From Lachnospiraceae bacterium (GTDB taxonomy: Bacteria; Bacillota; Clostridia; Lachnospirales; Lachnospiraceae), in assembly GCA_017622575.1 (NCBI GenBank), contig JAGAQU010000064.1, positions 23,773-87,772 of the forward strand: 64,000 bases of DNA, written 5' to 3'. This document shows, in pieces, positions 17,854-26,234 of the stretch (position 1 is the stretch's first letter; every line of letters starts with the position of its first letter). Made by a program: the position numbers and the translations under genes. Under the pieces are notes generated by a model. The model saw nothing but the letters and a program-made list of their open reading frames with translations, ran no database searches and had not been told where the DNA came from.

Positions 17854-18770
17854 ATGAGTGAGAAAAAAACAAACTATCATTATCCCAAATATTCAGATAT
17901 ACCGGATATAAAAGGGGACGGCTCAGAAAATATCCGTTATAATAATCCTGATTTCCCGCTTTTTTGCAGACGCAATTTTTTCCCCGGAAAGATCATTTTT
18001 ACGGGAATGACGATGCACTGGCACAGCGATGTGGAATTTGTATTTATAAAAAAGGGGAGTACCTTCTATCAGCTTGACGATTGCATCATCAAATTGAAGG
18101 AGGGGGAGGGAATCTTTGTGAATGCAAGGCAGTTCCATGTAATCACAGCAGGTGATGAGGACTGTGAGCTTGACTGCGTTATTTTTCAGCCGATGTTGCT
18201 CTGCTCCTCGAAGCATATAGAAAAAAGTTTGTCTATCCCATAATTTCCAATCCATCTGTTCCGTATGTGATACTGCATGAAAGTGTGATCTGGGAAAGAG
18301 AGGTGCTTACAAGGCTTACCAAACTTTATGAGCTCTCGGTTCAGAAGGATTGCGAACTCGAAATGTTGAAGGTTGTCTGTGATATCTGGAAGCTTTTGTA
18401 TGACAATCTTCCAAGGAGTGTATCAAAAAATAAGCAATACGATGGTGGCCTTGAAATCATCAAGAGGATGATTCTTTATATTCAGGAGCATTATAAGGAG
18501 AGAATCAACCTCAATCAGCTCTGCAGAGAGGGAGGAGTAAGCAGAACAGCATGTACAAAGCTCTTTCTAAAATATGTAAATGTGACTCCCATCGATTATG
18601 TAAGGCACTACCGCATCGCCAAGAGCATAGAACTTTTGCAGAGCACCGATAAGACAATAACTGAGATTGCCTATGAAACAGGCTTTTCGGGAACAAGCTT
18701 TTATGCAAAAACGTTTAGAAAAATTACGGGAATAACACCAAGGCAGTTGAGAAAAGGAGAAAAAATATGA
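17854..18770 (+). pseudogene. AraC family regulator interrupted by a frameshift
   Basis: The first part (17854-18243) encodes an AraC N-terminal cupin (MHWHSDVEFVFIKKG, QFHVI) and ends early at TAA 18241. The second part, in the next frame, continues the same protein and has two helix-turn-helix motifs: RINLNQLCREGGVSRTAC and ITEIAYETGFSGTSFYAKTF. The join lies in the A6 run at 18221-18226; one extra A, or a -1 slip, restores KKFVYPIISNPS and a full-length protein of about 306 residues. So this is a recent mutation, a sequencing error in a homopolymer, or slippage. ATGA overlap with the GNAT gene. Confidence 0.8.
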
Positions 18771-19204
18771 TCATAAGAGAATTGAAGGAAACAGATATCC
18801 CGGCATGTGCCGATATTCTTTGCAGTGTCTATAACAATGAGTTGTGGATGTGCAGATGGACGAAAGCGGTAGCAGAGAATTATCTGCGGGATTTCTTCGG
18901 GCACAGTAAGTTTGTAGGCTATGTGGCAGAGGAGGATTCTGTCATTATCGCCGGTCTGTTTGCCCACGAAAAGATATGGTGGAACAACAGTGAAGTGTTT
19001 ATTGAGGAGATGTTCGTGACGCCGGAAAGGCAGGGCTGCGGGATCGGAACGGCACTTTTGAAGGAAGTAGAAAAATACATAGAGGAAAAACAGCTCGCAG
19101 GCATCACTTTGTCCACAAATAAATATGCCCCGGCACCGAAGTTTTATGAGAAGAACGGTTTCATGTGCTGCGAGCATGTCATCTTCATGGCAAAAGAACT
19201 TTAG
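18767..19204 (+). CDS. GNAT family N-acetyltransferase
   Basis: A 145-residue acetyltransferase. The acetyl-CoA-binding motif A reads VTPERQGCGIGTALLKEVEKY (about residues 84-104), preceded by IEEMF, with an aromatic C-terminal region (KFYEKNGFM). The substrate is unknown. Its ATG overlaps the stop codon of the AraC gene by 4 bases. It converges with, and overlaps by 20 bases, the exosortase-like gene on the other strand. Confidence 0.85.
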   Translation: MIIRELKETDIPACADILCSVYNNELWMCRWTKAVAENYLRDFFGHSKFVGYVAEEDSVIIAGLFAHEKIWWNNSEVFIEEMFVTPERQGCGIGTALLKEVEKYIEEKQLAGITLSTNKYAPAPKFYEKNGFMCCEHVIFMAKEL

Positions 19205-19940
19205 AGTGTTTCCTGATTGTACCTATCAGGCAAAACAGGAGTAGTATGGGGAGACATACAAATGATATCAGTGTTGCATATCCCGTAAATTTTTCGCCAC
19301 CCTTTGTAGAGGCGTGGTTGAGAAAAGGGATTCCGAGTACGATCATAAAATACCAGAAAGCAGGAACAAGATATTGCAGGTTTCTGCTTTTTTTCTGTTT
19401 GCCGGAAGGTTTCACAAAATAAGTGTCTGTCAGATGATAAATTACGAGGAGAGATGCAAAGTACGTCGCAGTGCCGATAGCGGTGTGAAGAGTATCCTGT
19501 GTAAGAGAACTGCTGTAAAATCCTGTCTGTCCGAGAAATAGAGGGACATAAATGGACAAGATGATTCGAAGGACATTAACCAAAACAGTCAGCACATAGG
19601 AAGCCGGAAGGCTTAGGACTGTCCATAGGAAGCCCTTCTTAGCGCGGTGTACAAAGGAAAAAATAAGCATGGCGATGAGAATGATGAGGAACCGGACACC
19701 GCTGCAGGAGGGCGCGATCACATATTTCAGACTGTGGTTTACATAGCCCATGTCCGGTTCATAGGAAAAGGAAATACCGGTCATGAGTGTCACAAATCGT
19801 GCTGTGGGGCCAAGAATCCATCGCAAGGCTTCACAGGAGGCCTTGGCGTAAAAAAGCTTCAGAAAGAGGAGTGTGAGAATCCCCATAAGATAATAGATAT
19901 TATTTTTTTGAACGGTTTCTTTCAGCTTACACAAATTCAT
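19185..19940 (-). CDS. Exosortase/archaeosortase-like membrane protease-transpeptidase
   Basis: About 252 residues with seven or so hydrophobic segments. The three catalytic residues of the exosortase superfamily are readable: Cys79 in APSCSGVRF, Arg125 in NVLRI, and His152 in DTLHTAIG. Exosortases cut and transfer proteins with a C-terminal short motif, membrane segment and basic tail. ATG 19940 lies 6 bases after AGAGG; a GTG one codon upstream is possible. It follows the VIT/VWA gene by 48 bases on the same strand, and that protein has a matching C-terminal signal. The class within the superfamily is not clear. Confidence 0.8.
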   Translation of the reverse strand: MNLCKLKETVQKNNIYYLMGILTLLFLKLFYAKASCEALRWILGPTARFVTLMTGISFSYEPDMGYVNHSLKYVIAPSCSGVRFLIILIAMLIFSFVHRAKKGFLWTVLSLPASYVLTVLVNVLRIILSIYVPLFLGQTGFYSSSLTQDTLHTAIGTATYFASLLVIYHLTDTYFVKPSGKQKKSRNLQYLVPAFWYFMIVLGIPFLNHASTKGGEKFTGYATLISFVCLPILLLFCLIGTIRKHSKVLLP

Positions 19941-19988
19941 CACATACCTCTTTCTTTTTATGAATCAATAATAAAATCGGAACAACTG

Positions 19989-22010
19989 TCAGGCAATTAT
20001 ATTGCGGCGTTTTCGGTGACGCATCCCACCGATCAGCATGGCACCGATGAATGCCGCAATCAGAACAATTTCCCCCGGCTCCGAATACGCTCTGTAACCA
20101 CCGCCTACGGAAAGATTGGATACCTGAAGAGGCAGGGGAAGGGGCTGGTTCACATCAGTGCTTTCTCCCTCCGGGTTCCTGATTTCTTCCACCACCGCAA
20201 CAAATGAGGTGTAGGGAGTCATGATGCCGTAGTCAAGTCCGATTTGCGTTACTTCTTCCTTTACGGAAGGATCATCCTTGCTGTAGCCGTAATCCATCAG
20301 CCGCTCGAGGCGCATTCTTGCCCAAAGATAGCGGACGGCATCCCCTTTTTCATAAGCTGTGACATTCTCTGCCTTGATTTCCTGTATATAGTCTTCCTTT
20401 CCCTTTTTCCCGGTTATAGTAATGGTCCCTTTGGGTTCTCCCTTCCATTTGCCAAAAAGTACAATGGGTTTTTGGGCAAACAAAGTGGAGGGGACAGAAG
20501 GCTCTACATCATACACGTCAAAGCCGTCATAAGTAATTTGAATGTCCGAAAGAAGAGGAGACTGAATATAGGTGCGGAACCGGTCTGCAGTGGCAATAGC
20601 ATCTTCGGCGTCTGTGACAATAAAGGATTCTCCAAGACCGGCTGTTGCGATACCCTTGATCAGGTATTCATTTACCGCGTTGCCGATGCCGAAGGAGAAG
20701 AAGTTTGCCTTGTCCATATTGTCATTGATGATATCAAATGCATTCTGCTCGCCGGAGACATAACCGTCTGTGATCACCACAATACTTCTGGCAATATTAT
20801 GTTTGGAAGGGATGGCAATAGCATCCTCCAAGGCAGGGGTGAGGGAGGTCCCGCCGTAACCCTCCTGCTTGTCAATAAGATTCAATGCTTTCTTTATGTT
20901 TTCCTCTGTGGCAGGCACGGATTTTTTCGACATCTGAACCGAGGAACCGGAAAAGAGGATCAGATTAAAGGAATCCGCCTCCCGGAGATTGGAAACAAGA
21001 TCCCGGATCAAAACCTTGGCTGTATCAAGGGGATAGCCATTCATGGAGCCGGATACATCCAGGACAAAAATGTATTCCCGTCTGGCGATATCCTCCGGCT
21101 CGAAGTGTTCCGGCGGCTGCACTGTCAGCATAAAGTAATTTTCACCGTTTCCCTTGCTTAGCAAAAGACCACTCTGAATCTCATCTCCGGTCAGTCTGTA
21201 ATTTAAGATAAAATCACGGTTTCCCGCAAATTTTTCAGGGTTGGACAGGGTGACCAGTGCAGAGGCTTCTGTACTTTTTACTACATTTATTTCATGCGAT
21301 TTGCATGTCAGCTCCGTGATGGGAACTCCGGTAGAGAGATTGACGGTTATGTTGTATGTTTGATCGGGAGTTTTCCCATCGGGCAGATAGGGTGTCCCAA
21401 CAAAATGATTATGATCATCGGAAGCATCCTCTGAGGCGCTCATGTAGCGGGGGCCGACTACCGTTGGAAAAACAAATTCATAAGTGCCCTCGCAAGGCGT
21501 GATCAGCTGGGTATAGTGGAGTTCAATTCTGGCGATGTCACCCGGCATAATATTGGCAACATCCATTGTGAACACATTGGGCCGCTGTTCTTCCAGAAGA
21601 GAAGCACTTTTTCCTTCGCTTTTGGCCTGCTCGAATTTCTGGTTTGCTTCTTCCCGCTCTTTGATCTGTGCGGTGACCATCTGATTGCCGATCTGCATTG
21701 TCATGCCATGAACAGTGACATCAGTGGATGCGGGAAAAACATATTTGGCATTGATGGGAGTTTTCCCTTCATTTGCATAGGTCTGGATCACATAGGTTTC
21801 AGCGATCATACCGTTAATATTGACCGTTACATCCGTTCCTTTTAGGGGAAAGCAGACAACGGAGGAATCACTGCTTTCCACAACAAAGTAGGGTGCTAAA
21901 ATACTGTCCTGATCCTCTGCGTTGTTTTCTTTGGCTAAGGCCACAGGAGCGGATGAGACAAAAATAAGTAATGCAAGAAGCATACACAGCCATTTTCTTT
22001 TCTTTTTCAT
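19989..22010 (-). CDS. Secreted VIT and VWA domain protein with PEP-CTERM-like C-terminal sorting signal
   Basis: A 673-residue protein. A signal peptide occupies residues 1-26 (ends APVALA). A VIT domain spans about 52-175. A von Willebrand A domain begins near 313, with the MIDAS motif DVSGSMN (Asp318) and a later ITDGY. The C-terminus has SEPGE (643-647), a hydrophobic segment and a basic tail RHRKRR, the layout of exosortase targets. GAGGTAAACG precedes ATG 22010. The next gene downstream encodes the exosortase-like enzyme, so this is probably its dedicated substrate. Confidence 0.85.
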   Translation of the reverse strand: MKKKRKWLCMLLALLIFVSSAPVALAKENNAEDQDSILAPYFVVESSDSSVVCFPLKGTDVTVNINGMIAETYVIQTYANEGKTPINAKYVFPASTDVTVHGMTMQIGNQMVTAQIKEREEANQKFEQAKSEGKSASLLEEQRPNVFTMDVANIMPGDIARIELHYTQLITPCEGTYEFVFPTVVGPRYMSASEDASDDHNHFVGTPYLPDGKTPDQTYNITVNLSTGVPITELTCKSHEINVVKSTEASALVTLSNPEKFAGNRDFILNYRLTGDEIQSGLLLSKGNGENYFMLTVQPPEHFEPEDIARREYIFVLDVSGSMNGYPLDTAKVLIRDLVSNLREADSFNLILFSGSSVQMSKKSVPATEENIKKALNLIDKQEGYGGTSLTPALEDAIAIPSKHNIARSIVVITDGYVSGEQNAFDIINDNMDKANFFSFGIGNAVNEYLIKGIATAGLGESFIVTDAEDAIATADRFRTYIQSPLLSDIQITYDGFDVYDVEPSVPSTLFAQKPIVLFGKWKGEPKGTITITGKKGKEDYIQEIKAENVTAYEKGDAVRYLWARMRLERLMDYGYSKDDPSVKEEVTQIGLDYGIMTPYTSFVAVVEEIRNPEGESTDVNQPLPLPLQVSNLSVGGGYRAYSEPGEIVLIAAFIGAMLIGGMRHRKRRNIIA

Positions 22011-22073
22011 ATTCGTTTACCTCATATGTTTTCATTTCTTTTTTACTTTCTGACATTAAAATACAATACCCAT

Positions 22074-22139
22074 GCATCAAAGTAGCATCAAAGTTGTATC
22101 CATTTTGCATCATTTTTGCATCAAAGTTGCATCATAAAT
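22074..22139. repeat. Six tandem 11-bp direct repeats, operator-like
   Basis: Six units begin exactly every 11 bases (22074, 22085, 22096, 22107, 22118, 22129). Five begin GCATCA and the third is GTATCC. The array ends where the TTGACA of a plus-strand promoter begins and lies in the divergent region before the VIT/VWA gene. Direct repeats at 11-bp spacing are the binding pattern known for PhoB/OmpR-type winged-helix regulators and SARPs; assigning a regulator here is inference. Confidence 0.85.
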
Positions 22140-22167
22140 TGACAGGTGATAGGATAGCGGATAAACT
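22139..22167 (+). promoter_or_regulatory. Sigma-A-like promoter for the MFS operon
   Basis: TTGACA (22139-22144), 17-base spacer, TAAACT (22162-22167), about 40 bases before the MFS ATG. The -35 touches the last of the six 11-bp repeats, so a protein bound there would contact RNA polymerase. Confidence 0.65.
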
Positions 22168-22208
22168 GAATATGGTAAAAAAACAACTAAGGAGAGAGGA
22201 ACAGACAG

Positions 22209-23273
22209 ATGAACGGGCAAAGAGCGGTAACGGCAATTTATGGAACACTTCATTTCTTTGTAGATTTCTGTTGTGCCTTCTTTCTCCTTGGTATGTTGTC
22301 AGAAAGTGAAAACTTATACTACTATTTTTTGATATACAATTTCTGTGCCTTTGCTTTACAGATGCCTTTCGGACTTCTGGCAGACAGATGGAAAAGGAAC
22401 AACCTTGTTGCTGCAGCAGGCTGTCTTCTGACCGCAACGATTCCCCTTATCTATGGATTAACCGGAATGCGGCACGGCTTCGGCGCTGAGATGGGAGCTG
22501 TTGTTCTTACAGGGCTTGGCAACTGCCTGTTTCATGTTGGCGGTGGCATTGAAATATTGGAAAAAGGGAAGGGGAAACTTTCTCCTCTCGGCATTTTTGT
22601 GTCTCCCGGAGCCATAGGAATCTTCCTTGGAAGCCTGTTCGGAAAAGCGGATGTGGTACCGTATGCATTTCCTTATTTCATTTTATTGGTTGGTACGGGC
22701 TTGCTGCTGTATCGGTCAAAAGAGATGTATGGCGGCGTTTCCGGCGGGAATAAGCCTTCGGCGATAGAACCTATGACCTTTCCGGGGAAATCATGCCTGA
22801 TCGCACTGCTTTGTTTCTTCTTTGTGGTGGTTTTGAGATCCCATCTTGGCATGGTATACAGCTTTCCATGGAAAAAAGAGATTGCGGGAGGGATCCTTGG
22901 GCTTATGGGAGTCGTGTTTGGCAAGGCTTGGGGAGGTATTCTGGCTGACAAATTCGGAATGCAAAAGACAATGCTGTTTTCCATGGTTTTCTCCATGCTT
23001 TGTTTTTGCTTTTCCGGTCATATGATATTCGGTGTGCTGGGACTTTTCTTCTTTAATATGACCATGCCCATTACCCTTTATCTGGCAGCAGACATTCTTG
23101 AAAGATACAGAGGGTTTGCGTTCGGAATCCTGACGTTTGCCATTTTTATTGGATATCTTCCGGCTTATTTTGGTTATCGCGCCAGCACACCGGCTCTTTT
23201 TGCGGGGATTGGCTTTTGTTCCCTGATTATACTGGAAGCAGGCTATGGGTTAATGAGGAAAAAACATGAATGA
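22209..23273 (+). CDS. MFS-type transporter
   Basis: A 354-residue, very hydrophobic protein with about ten membrane segments. The loop FGLLADRWKRNNLVAA near residue 58 fits the MFS A-motif (G-x-L-a-D-r-x-g-r-r), and GGILADKFGMQKTML in the second half repeats it. No substrate is indicated; such short MFS proteins include multidrug exporters. GAGAGGAACAG precedes the ATG. It overlaps the next gene by 8 bases. Confidence 0.75.
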   Translation: MNGQRAVTAIYGTLHFFVDFCCAFFLLGMLSESENLYYYFLIYNFCAFALQMPFGLLADRWKRNNLVAAAGCLLTATIPLIYGLTGMRHGFGAEMGAVVLTGLGNCLFHVGGGIEILEKGKGKLSPLGIFVSPGAIGIFLGSLFGKADVVPYAFPYFILLVGTGLLLYRSKEMYGGVSGGNKPSAIEPMTFPGKSCLIALLCFFFVVVLRSHLGMVYSFPWKKEIAGGILGLMGVVFGKAWGGILADKFGMQKTMLFSMVFSMLCFCFSGHMIFGVLGLFFFNMTMPITLYLAADILERYRGFAFGILTFAIFIGYLPAYFGYRASTPALFAGIGFCSLIILEAGYGLMRKKHE

Positions 23274-23580
23274 ACTGTTTCTTAAGCTTGTCATCTCGCT
23301 ACTTTTGACTTTGGTCACAGAATTTCCTGTGGCATTTCTTTTTCAGGCAAAGGGAAAAGATCTGCTTTTGGTTTTTCTTGTCAATATTCTCACCAATCCT
23401 GCCGTGGTGCTTGTCTCCACACTGACAGGTGACAGAGTTTCCTTACAGATGATATTGGAAGGAATGGCGATATTGGCAGAAGGCTTTTATTACAATAAAT
23501 ACAGTACCTATATGAGGAAAGGATTCCTATGTTCTTTCTGCTGCAATCTGGTATCCTATGGTGTCGGATTACTGCTTTGA
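23266..23580 (+). CDS. Small membrane protein of unknown function
   Basis: 104 residues with three predicted membrane segments (about 5-25, 33-52 and 86-103). One contains VFLVNILTNPAVVL, which recalls a pattern common in uncharacterised Clostridial membrane proteins. It overlaps the MFS gene by 8 bases and ends 24 bases before the next gene. The tight packing suggests it works with its neighbours. Function unknown. Confidence 0.65.
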   Translation: MNELFLKLVISLLLTLVTEFPVAFLFQAKGKDLLLVFLVNILTNPAVVLVSTLTGDRVSLQMILEGMAILAEGFYYNKYSTYMRKGFLCSFCCNLVSYGVGLLL

Positions 23581-23604
23581 CAATAAAAAACGGAGGAAAA
23601 GAAA

Positions 23605-24462
23605 ATGAGAAAAAATTACCTGTCCCTGCTGATATTTTTTGTGGCAATGTTTATGATATTTCCTTCCCTGACTGCCAGGGCAGATGCGATCTGGGAGCCC
23701 TTCGGTGACTTTTATGAGCAGCACTGGGAAGAGTGTGAACCGATAAATGAAAGTTACTTGACCAACGGTGAAGAGGGATTTGTGACTGTCTATGAATCCC
23801 CTTTATCAGGAAAAGAAGTGGCGAAGATCAAAAACGGAAAGGCAGTATATATCGGCTGCGTGTGGAATGACCGGAAAGGGAATCTATGGGGCGCGGTGGA
23901 TTTGCACAGTTTTAAGCAGGAAGAGGGAGAGACTGTGAGGGAGGAAGTGTATAACGGCTGGGCTCCTATGGAAAACTTTGCGGAAATATATAACGAGGGC
24001 GATTTTCGGGCGGAACACAGGAATGAGTTTAAAGAGTATGCCGGAGAACTGGATGATTATGAAATAAAAAATGAAATCTTGATATGGACCTATCCCGGTT
24101 CGGAGGAGCTCCAAAGTACCCTCCCGGAATACTGGAATGAGAATGAAGTACCCACATATGAATACCTCTATACGGACAGGGACGGACTTAGGTGGACTTA
24201 TATCGGATACTATTATGGAATGAAGGGATGGGTCTGTGTGGATGATCCCGAAAATGAAAATCTGAAAACAAGCTATGGCCCTGGCAAAAAAGAGCAGGAA
24301 CTTTATCCTGTCAATACGCCGGACGGAGAGCTTCAGATGACACTGAAAAATCCTGCTGACGGAAGTCTGAAAGCAGTACTGATCGCGGTAGCAGCGGTTG
24401 TTCTTGTGACGGTCATACTGATCCCGGTCATTTTTGGAAAGAAAAGAGGTAAGAGAGAATGA
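23605..24462 (+). CDS. Surface protein with SH3-like domains and C-terminal membrane anchor
   Basis: 285 residues: signal peptide (1-27, ending SLTARA), an extracellular part, and a C-terminal membrane segment (about 256-276) followed by KKRGKRE. Two SH3-like stretches are suggested by VTVYESPLSGKEVAKIKNGK...VYIGC and by RWTYIGYYYGMKGWVCVDD. The signal-ectodomain-TM-basic-tail layout resembles the exosortase target across the intergenic region, but no SEPGE-like motif precedes its TM. It overlaps the S66 peptidase gene by 4 bases (ATGA). Confidence 0.65.
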   Translation: MRKNYLSLLIFFVAMFMIFPSLTARADAIWEPFGDFYEQHWEECEPINESYLTNGEEGFVTVYESPLSGKEVAKIKNGKAVYIGCVWNDRKGNLWGAVDLHSFKQEEGETVREEVYNGWAPMENFAEIYNEGDFRAEHRNEFKEYAGELDDYEIKNEILIWTYPGSEELQSTLPEYWNENEVPTYEYLYTDRDGLRWTYIGYYYGMKGWVCVDDPENENLKTSYGPGKKEQELYPVNTPDGELQMTLKNPADGSLKAVLIAVAAVVLVTVILIPVIFGKKRGKRE

Positions 24463-25505
24463 GATATCCTGAATTTTTAAAGCAGAACGGAACCATCGGA
24501 TTTGTGGCTCCTTCCTTTGGATGTAGCATAGAGCCTTACAGATCCGCATTTGAGAATGCAAAGAAAAAATGGGAGGCGGCCGGTTATCACCTTGACCTTG
24601 GTCCCAATTGTTATGCGGACTATGGCGTTGGAATCAGCAATACGCCGGAGAAATGCGGGGAGGAACTGACAGAATATTATATCAGTGAAAAAAATGACTG
24701 CCTGATCTCCTGCGGCGGCGGTGAACTGATGTGCGAAATCTTAAATTATGTGGATTTTGAAGCGGTAAAAAAGGCGAAACCTAAGTGGTATATGGGCTAT
24801 TCCGACAATACCAATATGACCTTTCTTCTGACCACACTGTGCGATACGGCTTCTGTTTACGGTCCCTGCGCCGCTTCCTTTGGCATGGATCCATGGCATC
24901 CCTCCATCACGGATGCCTTTGATTTGTTGAAAGGGGAAAAAATGTCCTTTGAGAGCTATGGCACGTGGGAGAAGGAGAGTCTGAAGGATGAGGAACATCC
25001 CCTTCTTCCGTACAATTGTACAGAACCGCTTTCTATCAAAATGTTTGCACCGGATGCGCAGGGTGTTCTGAAAAAAACGGAAGAAACCGTAGTGGAAGGA
25101 AGACTGTTGGGAGGCTGCATGGACTGCCTTGTGAATTTCCTTGGGACTAAATTTGACAAGGTAAGGGATTTTACAGAGAACTATCAGGAGGACGGGATCA
25201 TCTGGTTTCTGGAGGCCTGTGATCTGAATGTGTTTTCGATAAGGCGGGCTATGTGGCAGATGGAAAATGCAGGATGGTTTTCCAATGTGAAGGGTTTTCT
25301 CATCGGCAGGCCATTAAACGGTGAGACAATGATGAATCTTGATCATCTGGGTGCTGTCCTTTCCGTTGCGGAAAAATATCATGTTCCGGTAATTCTGGAT
25401 GCGGATCTCGGTCATTTGTCACCTACCATGCCGCTGATTACGGGAAGTATGGCGAAAATAGAGGGGCGCAAAGGGAAGATAAAAGTAGCAATGGAGCTGA
25501 AATAG
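24459..25505 (+). CDS. S66 family peptidase (LD-carboxypeptidase / MccF-like)
   Basis: 348 residues. The S66 pattern is visible: IGFVAPSFG at the start, catalytic Ser in MGYSDNTN (near residue 110), Glu in WFLEACD and His in LGHLSPTMPL near the C-terminus. Members trim murein tetrapeptides in cell wall recycling or inactivate microcin C-like compounds. The absence of a signal peptide indicates a cytoplasmic enzyme. It is the last gene of the MFS operon. Confidence 0.88.
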   Translation: MRYPEFLKQNGTIGFVAPSFGCSIEPYRSAFENAKKKWEAAGYHLDLGPNCYADYGVGISNTPEKCGEELTEYYISEKNDCLISCGGGELMCEILNYVDFEAVKKAKPKWYMGYSDNTNMTFLLTTLCDTASVYGPCAASFGMDPWHPSITDAFDLLKGEKMSFESYGTWEKESLKDEEHPLLPYNCTEPLSIKMFAPDAQGVLKKTEETVVEGRLLGGCMDCLVNFLGTKFDKVRDFTENYQEDGIIWFLEACDLNVFSIRRAMWQMENAGWFSNVKGFLIGRPLNGETMMNLDHLGAVLSVAEKYHVPVILDADLGHLSPTMPLITGSMAKIEGRKGKIKVAMELK

Positions 25506-25539
25506 GCGTAAACTGGGAGTATTTGACGACGGATGACAG

Positions 25540-25568
25540 TTGAATGGGCGTTTCATGTTTTTTATAAT
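25540..25568 (+). promoter_or_regulatory. Sigma-A promoter for the Spo0A-domain gene
   Basis: TTGAAT (25540-25545), 17-base spacer, perfect TATAAT (25563-25568). It lies 40 bases before ATG 25608 and shows that the gene is transcribed on its own. It also excludes the open frame upstream of that ATG from the protein. Confidence 0.75.
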
Positions 25569-25607
25569 GTTTTTGTAGCAAGATTTGAAAAATATGGAGG
25601 AATTGTG

Positions 25608-26129
25608 ATGGAACAGCTTAATTTAACTGCGATAAAGGATACGGATAAGGTATATCAGATTCTGGATGACCTGATTTCCATGAACAGGGAATTCCAGATT
25701 ATGATCACTGTACCATCAGGAAGCAAATCATCAGAGAAAAAGAGCAGGGGACAGGAGAGTAAGGAGAAGAAGCTTACTTTTGACCTTGAAAAGGACGTAA
25801 CGGATATGATCCATGAGATCGGTGTGCCGGCTCATATTAAGGGATATCAGTACTTAAGAGAAGCGATCATGATGTCGGTGGAAGATCCGGATATGCTTGG
25901 CTCCATAACAAAAGTGCTTTACCCTACCATTGCAAAGAGATATCAGACTACTTCAAGCAGAGTGGAAAGAGCCATCAGACATGCCATAGAGGTAGCCTGG
26001 AACAGAGGAAAAATGGAAACACTGGATAATCTCTTCGGGTATACTATAAGTACAGGAAAAGGAAAACCTACCAATTCTGAATTCATTGCGCTGATCGCAG
26101 ACAGGATCAGGCTGCAATATAAGAAATAA
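25608..26129 (+). CDS. Receiver-less Spo0A-type DNA-binding protein
   Basis: 173 residues. From about residue 60 to the end it matches the Spo0A effector domain closely: [55 protein letters not shown] and [17 protein letters not shown]. The N-terminal 60 residues are not a receiver domain: they have no phosphorylatable Asp pocket and include a Lys/Ser/Glu-rich linker. TGGAGG precedes ATG 25608. It may bind 0A boxes without phosphorylation control, or compete with full-length Spo0A encoded elsewhere. Confidence 0.88.
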   Translation: MEQLNLTAIKDTDKVYQILDDLISMNREFQIMITVPSGSKSSEKKSRGQESKEKKLTFDLEKDVTDMIHEIGVPAHIKGYQYLREAIMMSVEDPDMLGSITKVLYPTIAKRYQTTSSRVERAIRHAIEVAWNRGKMETLDNLFGYTISTGKGKPTNSEFIALIADRIRLQYKK

Positions 26130-26234
26130 AGACATAATAACAGTTGCGCAGACAGAGTTTTTCCAAATTCTCTCTTTCATTGATTAGGTTTATGTTGTAT
26201 ACTATTATCTAAGAATAATATTGGAGGGTTTGTG

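Noticed and set aside
18215..18235. Programmed -1 frameshift in the AraC gene
   Set aside because: The A run is not in the phase of a classical X-XXY-YYZ slippery site and no stimulatory structure was seen; simple mutation or sequencing error is more likely, so it is listed as a pseudogene.
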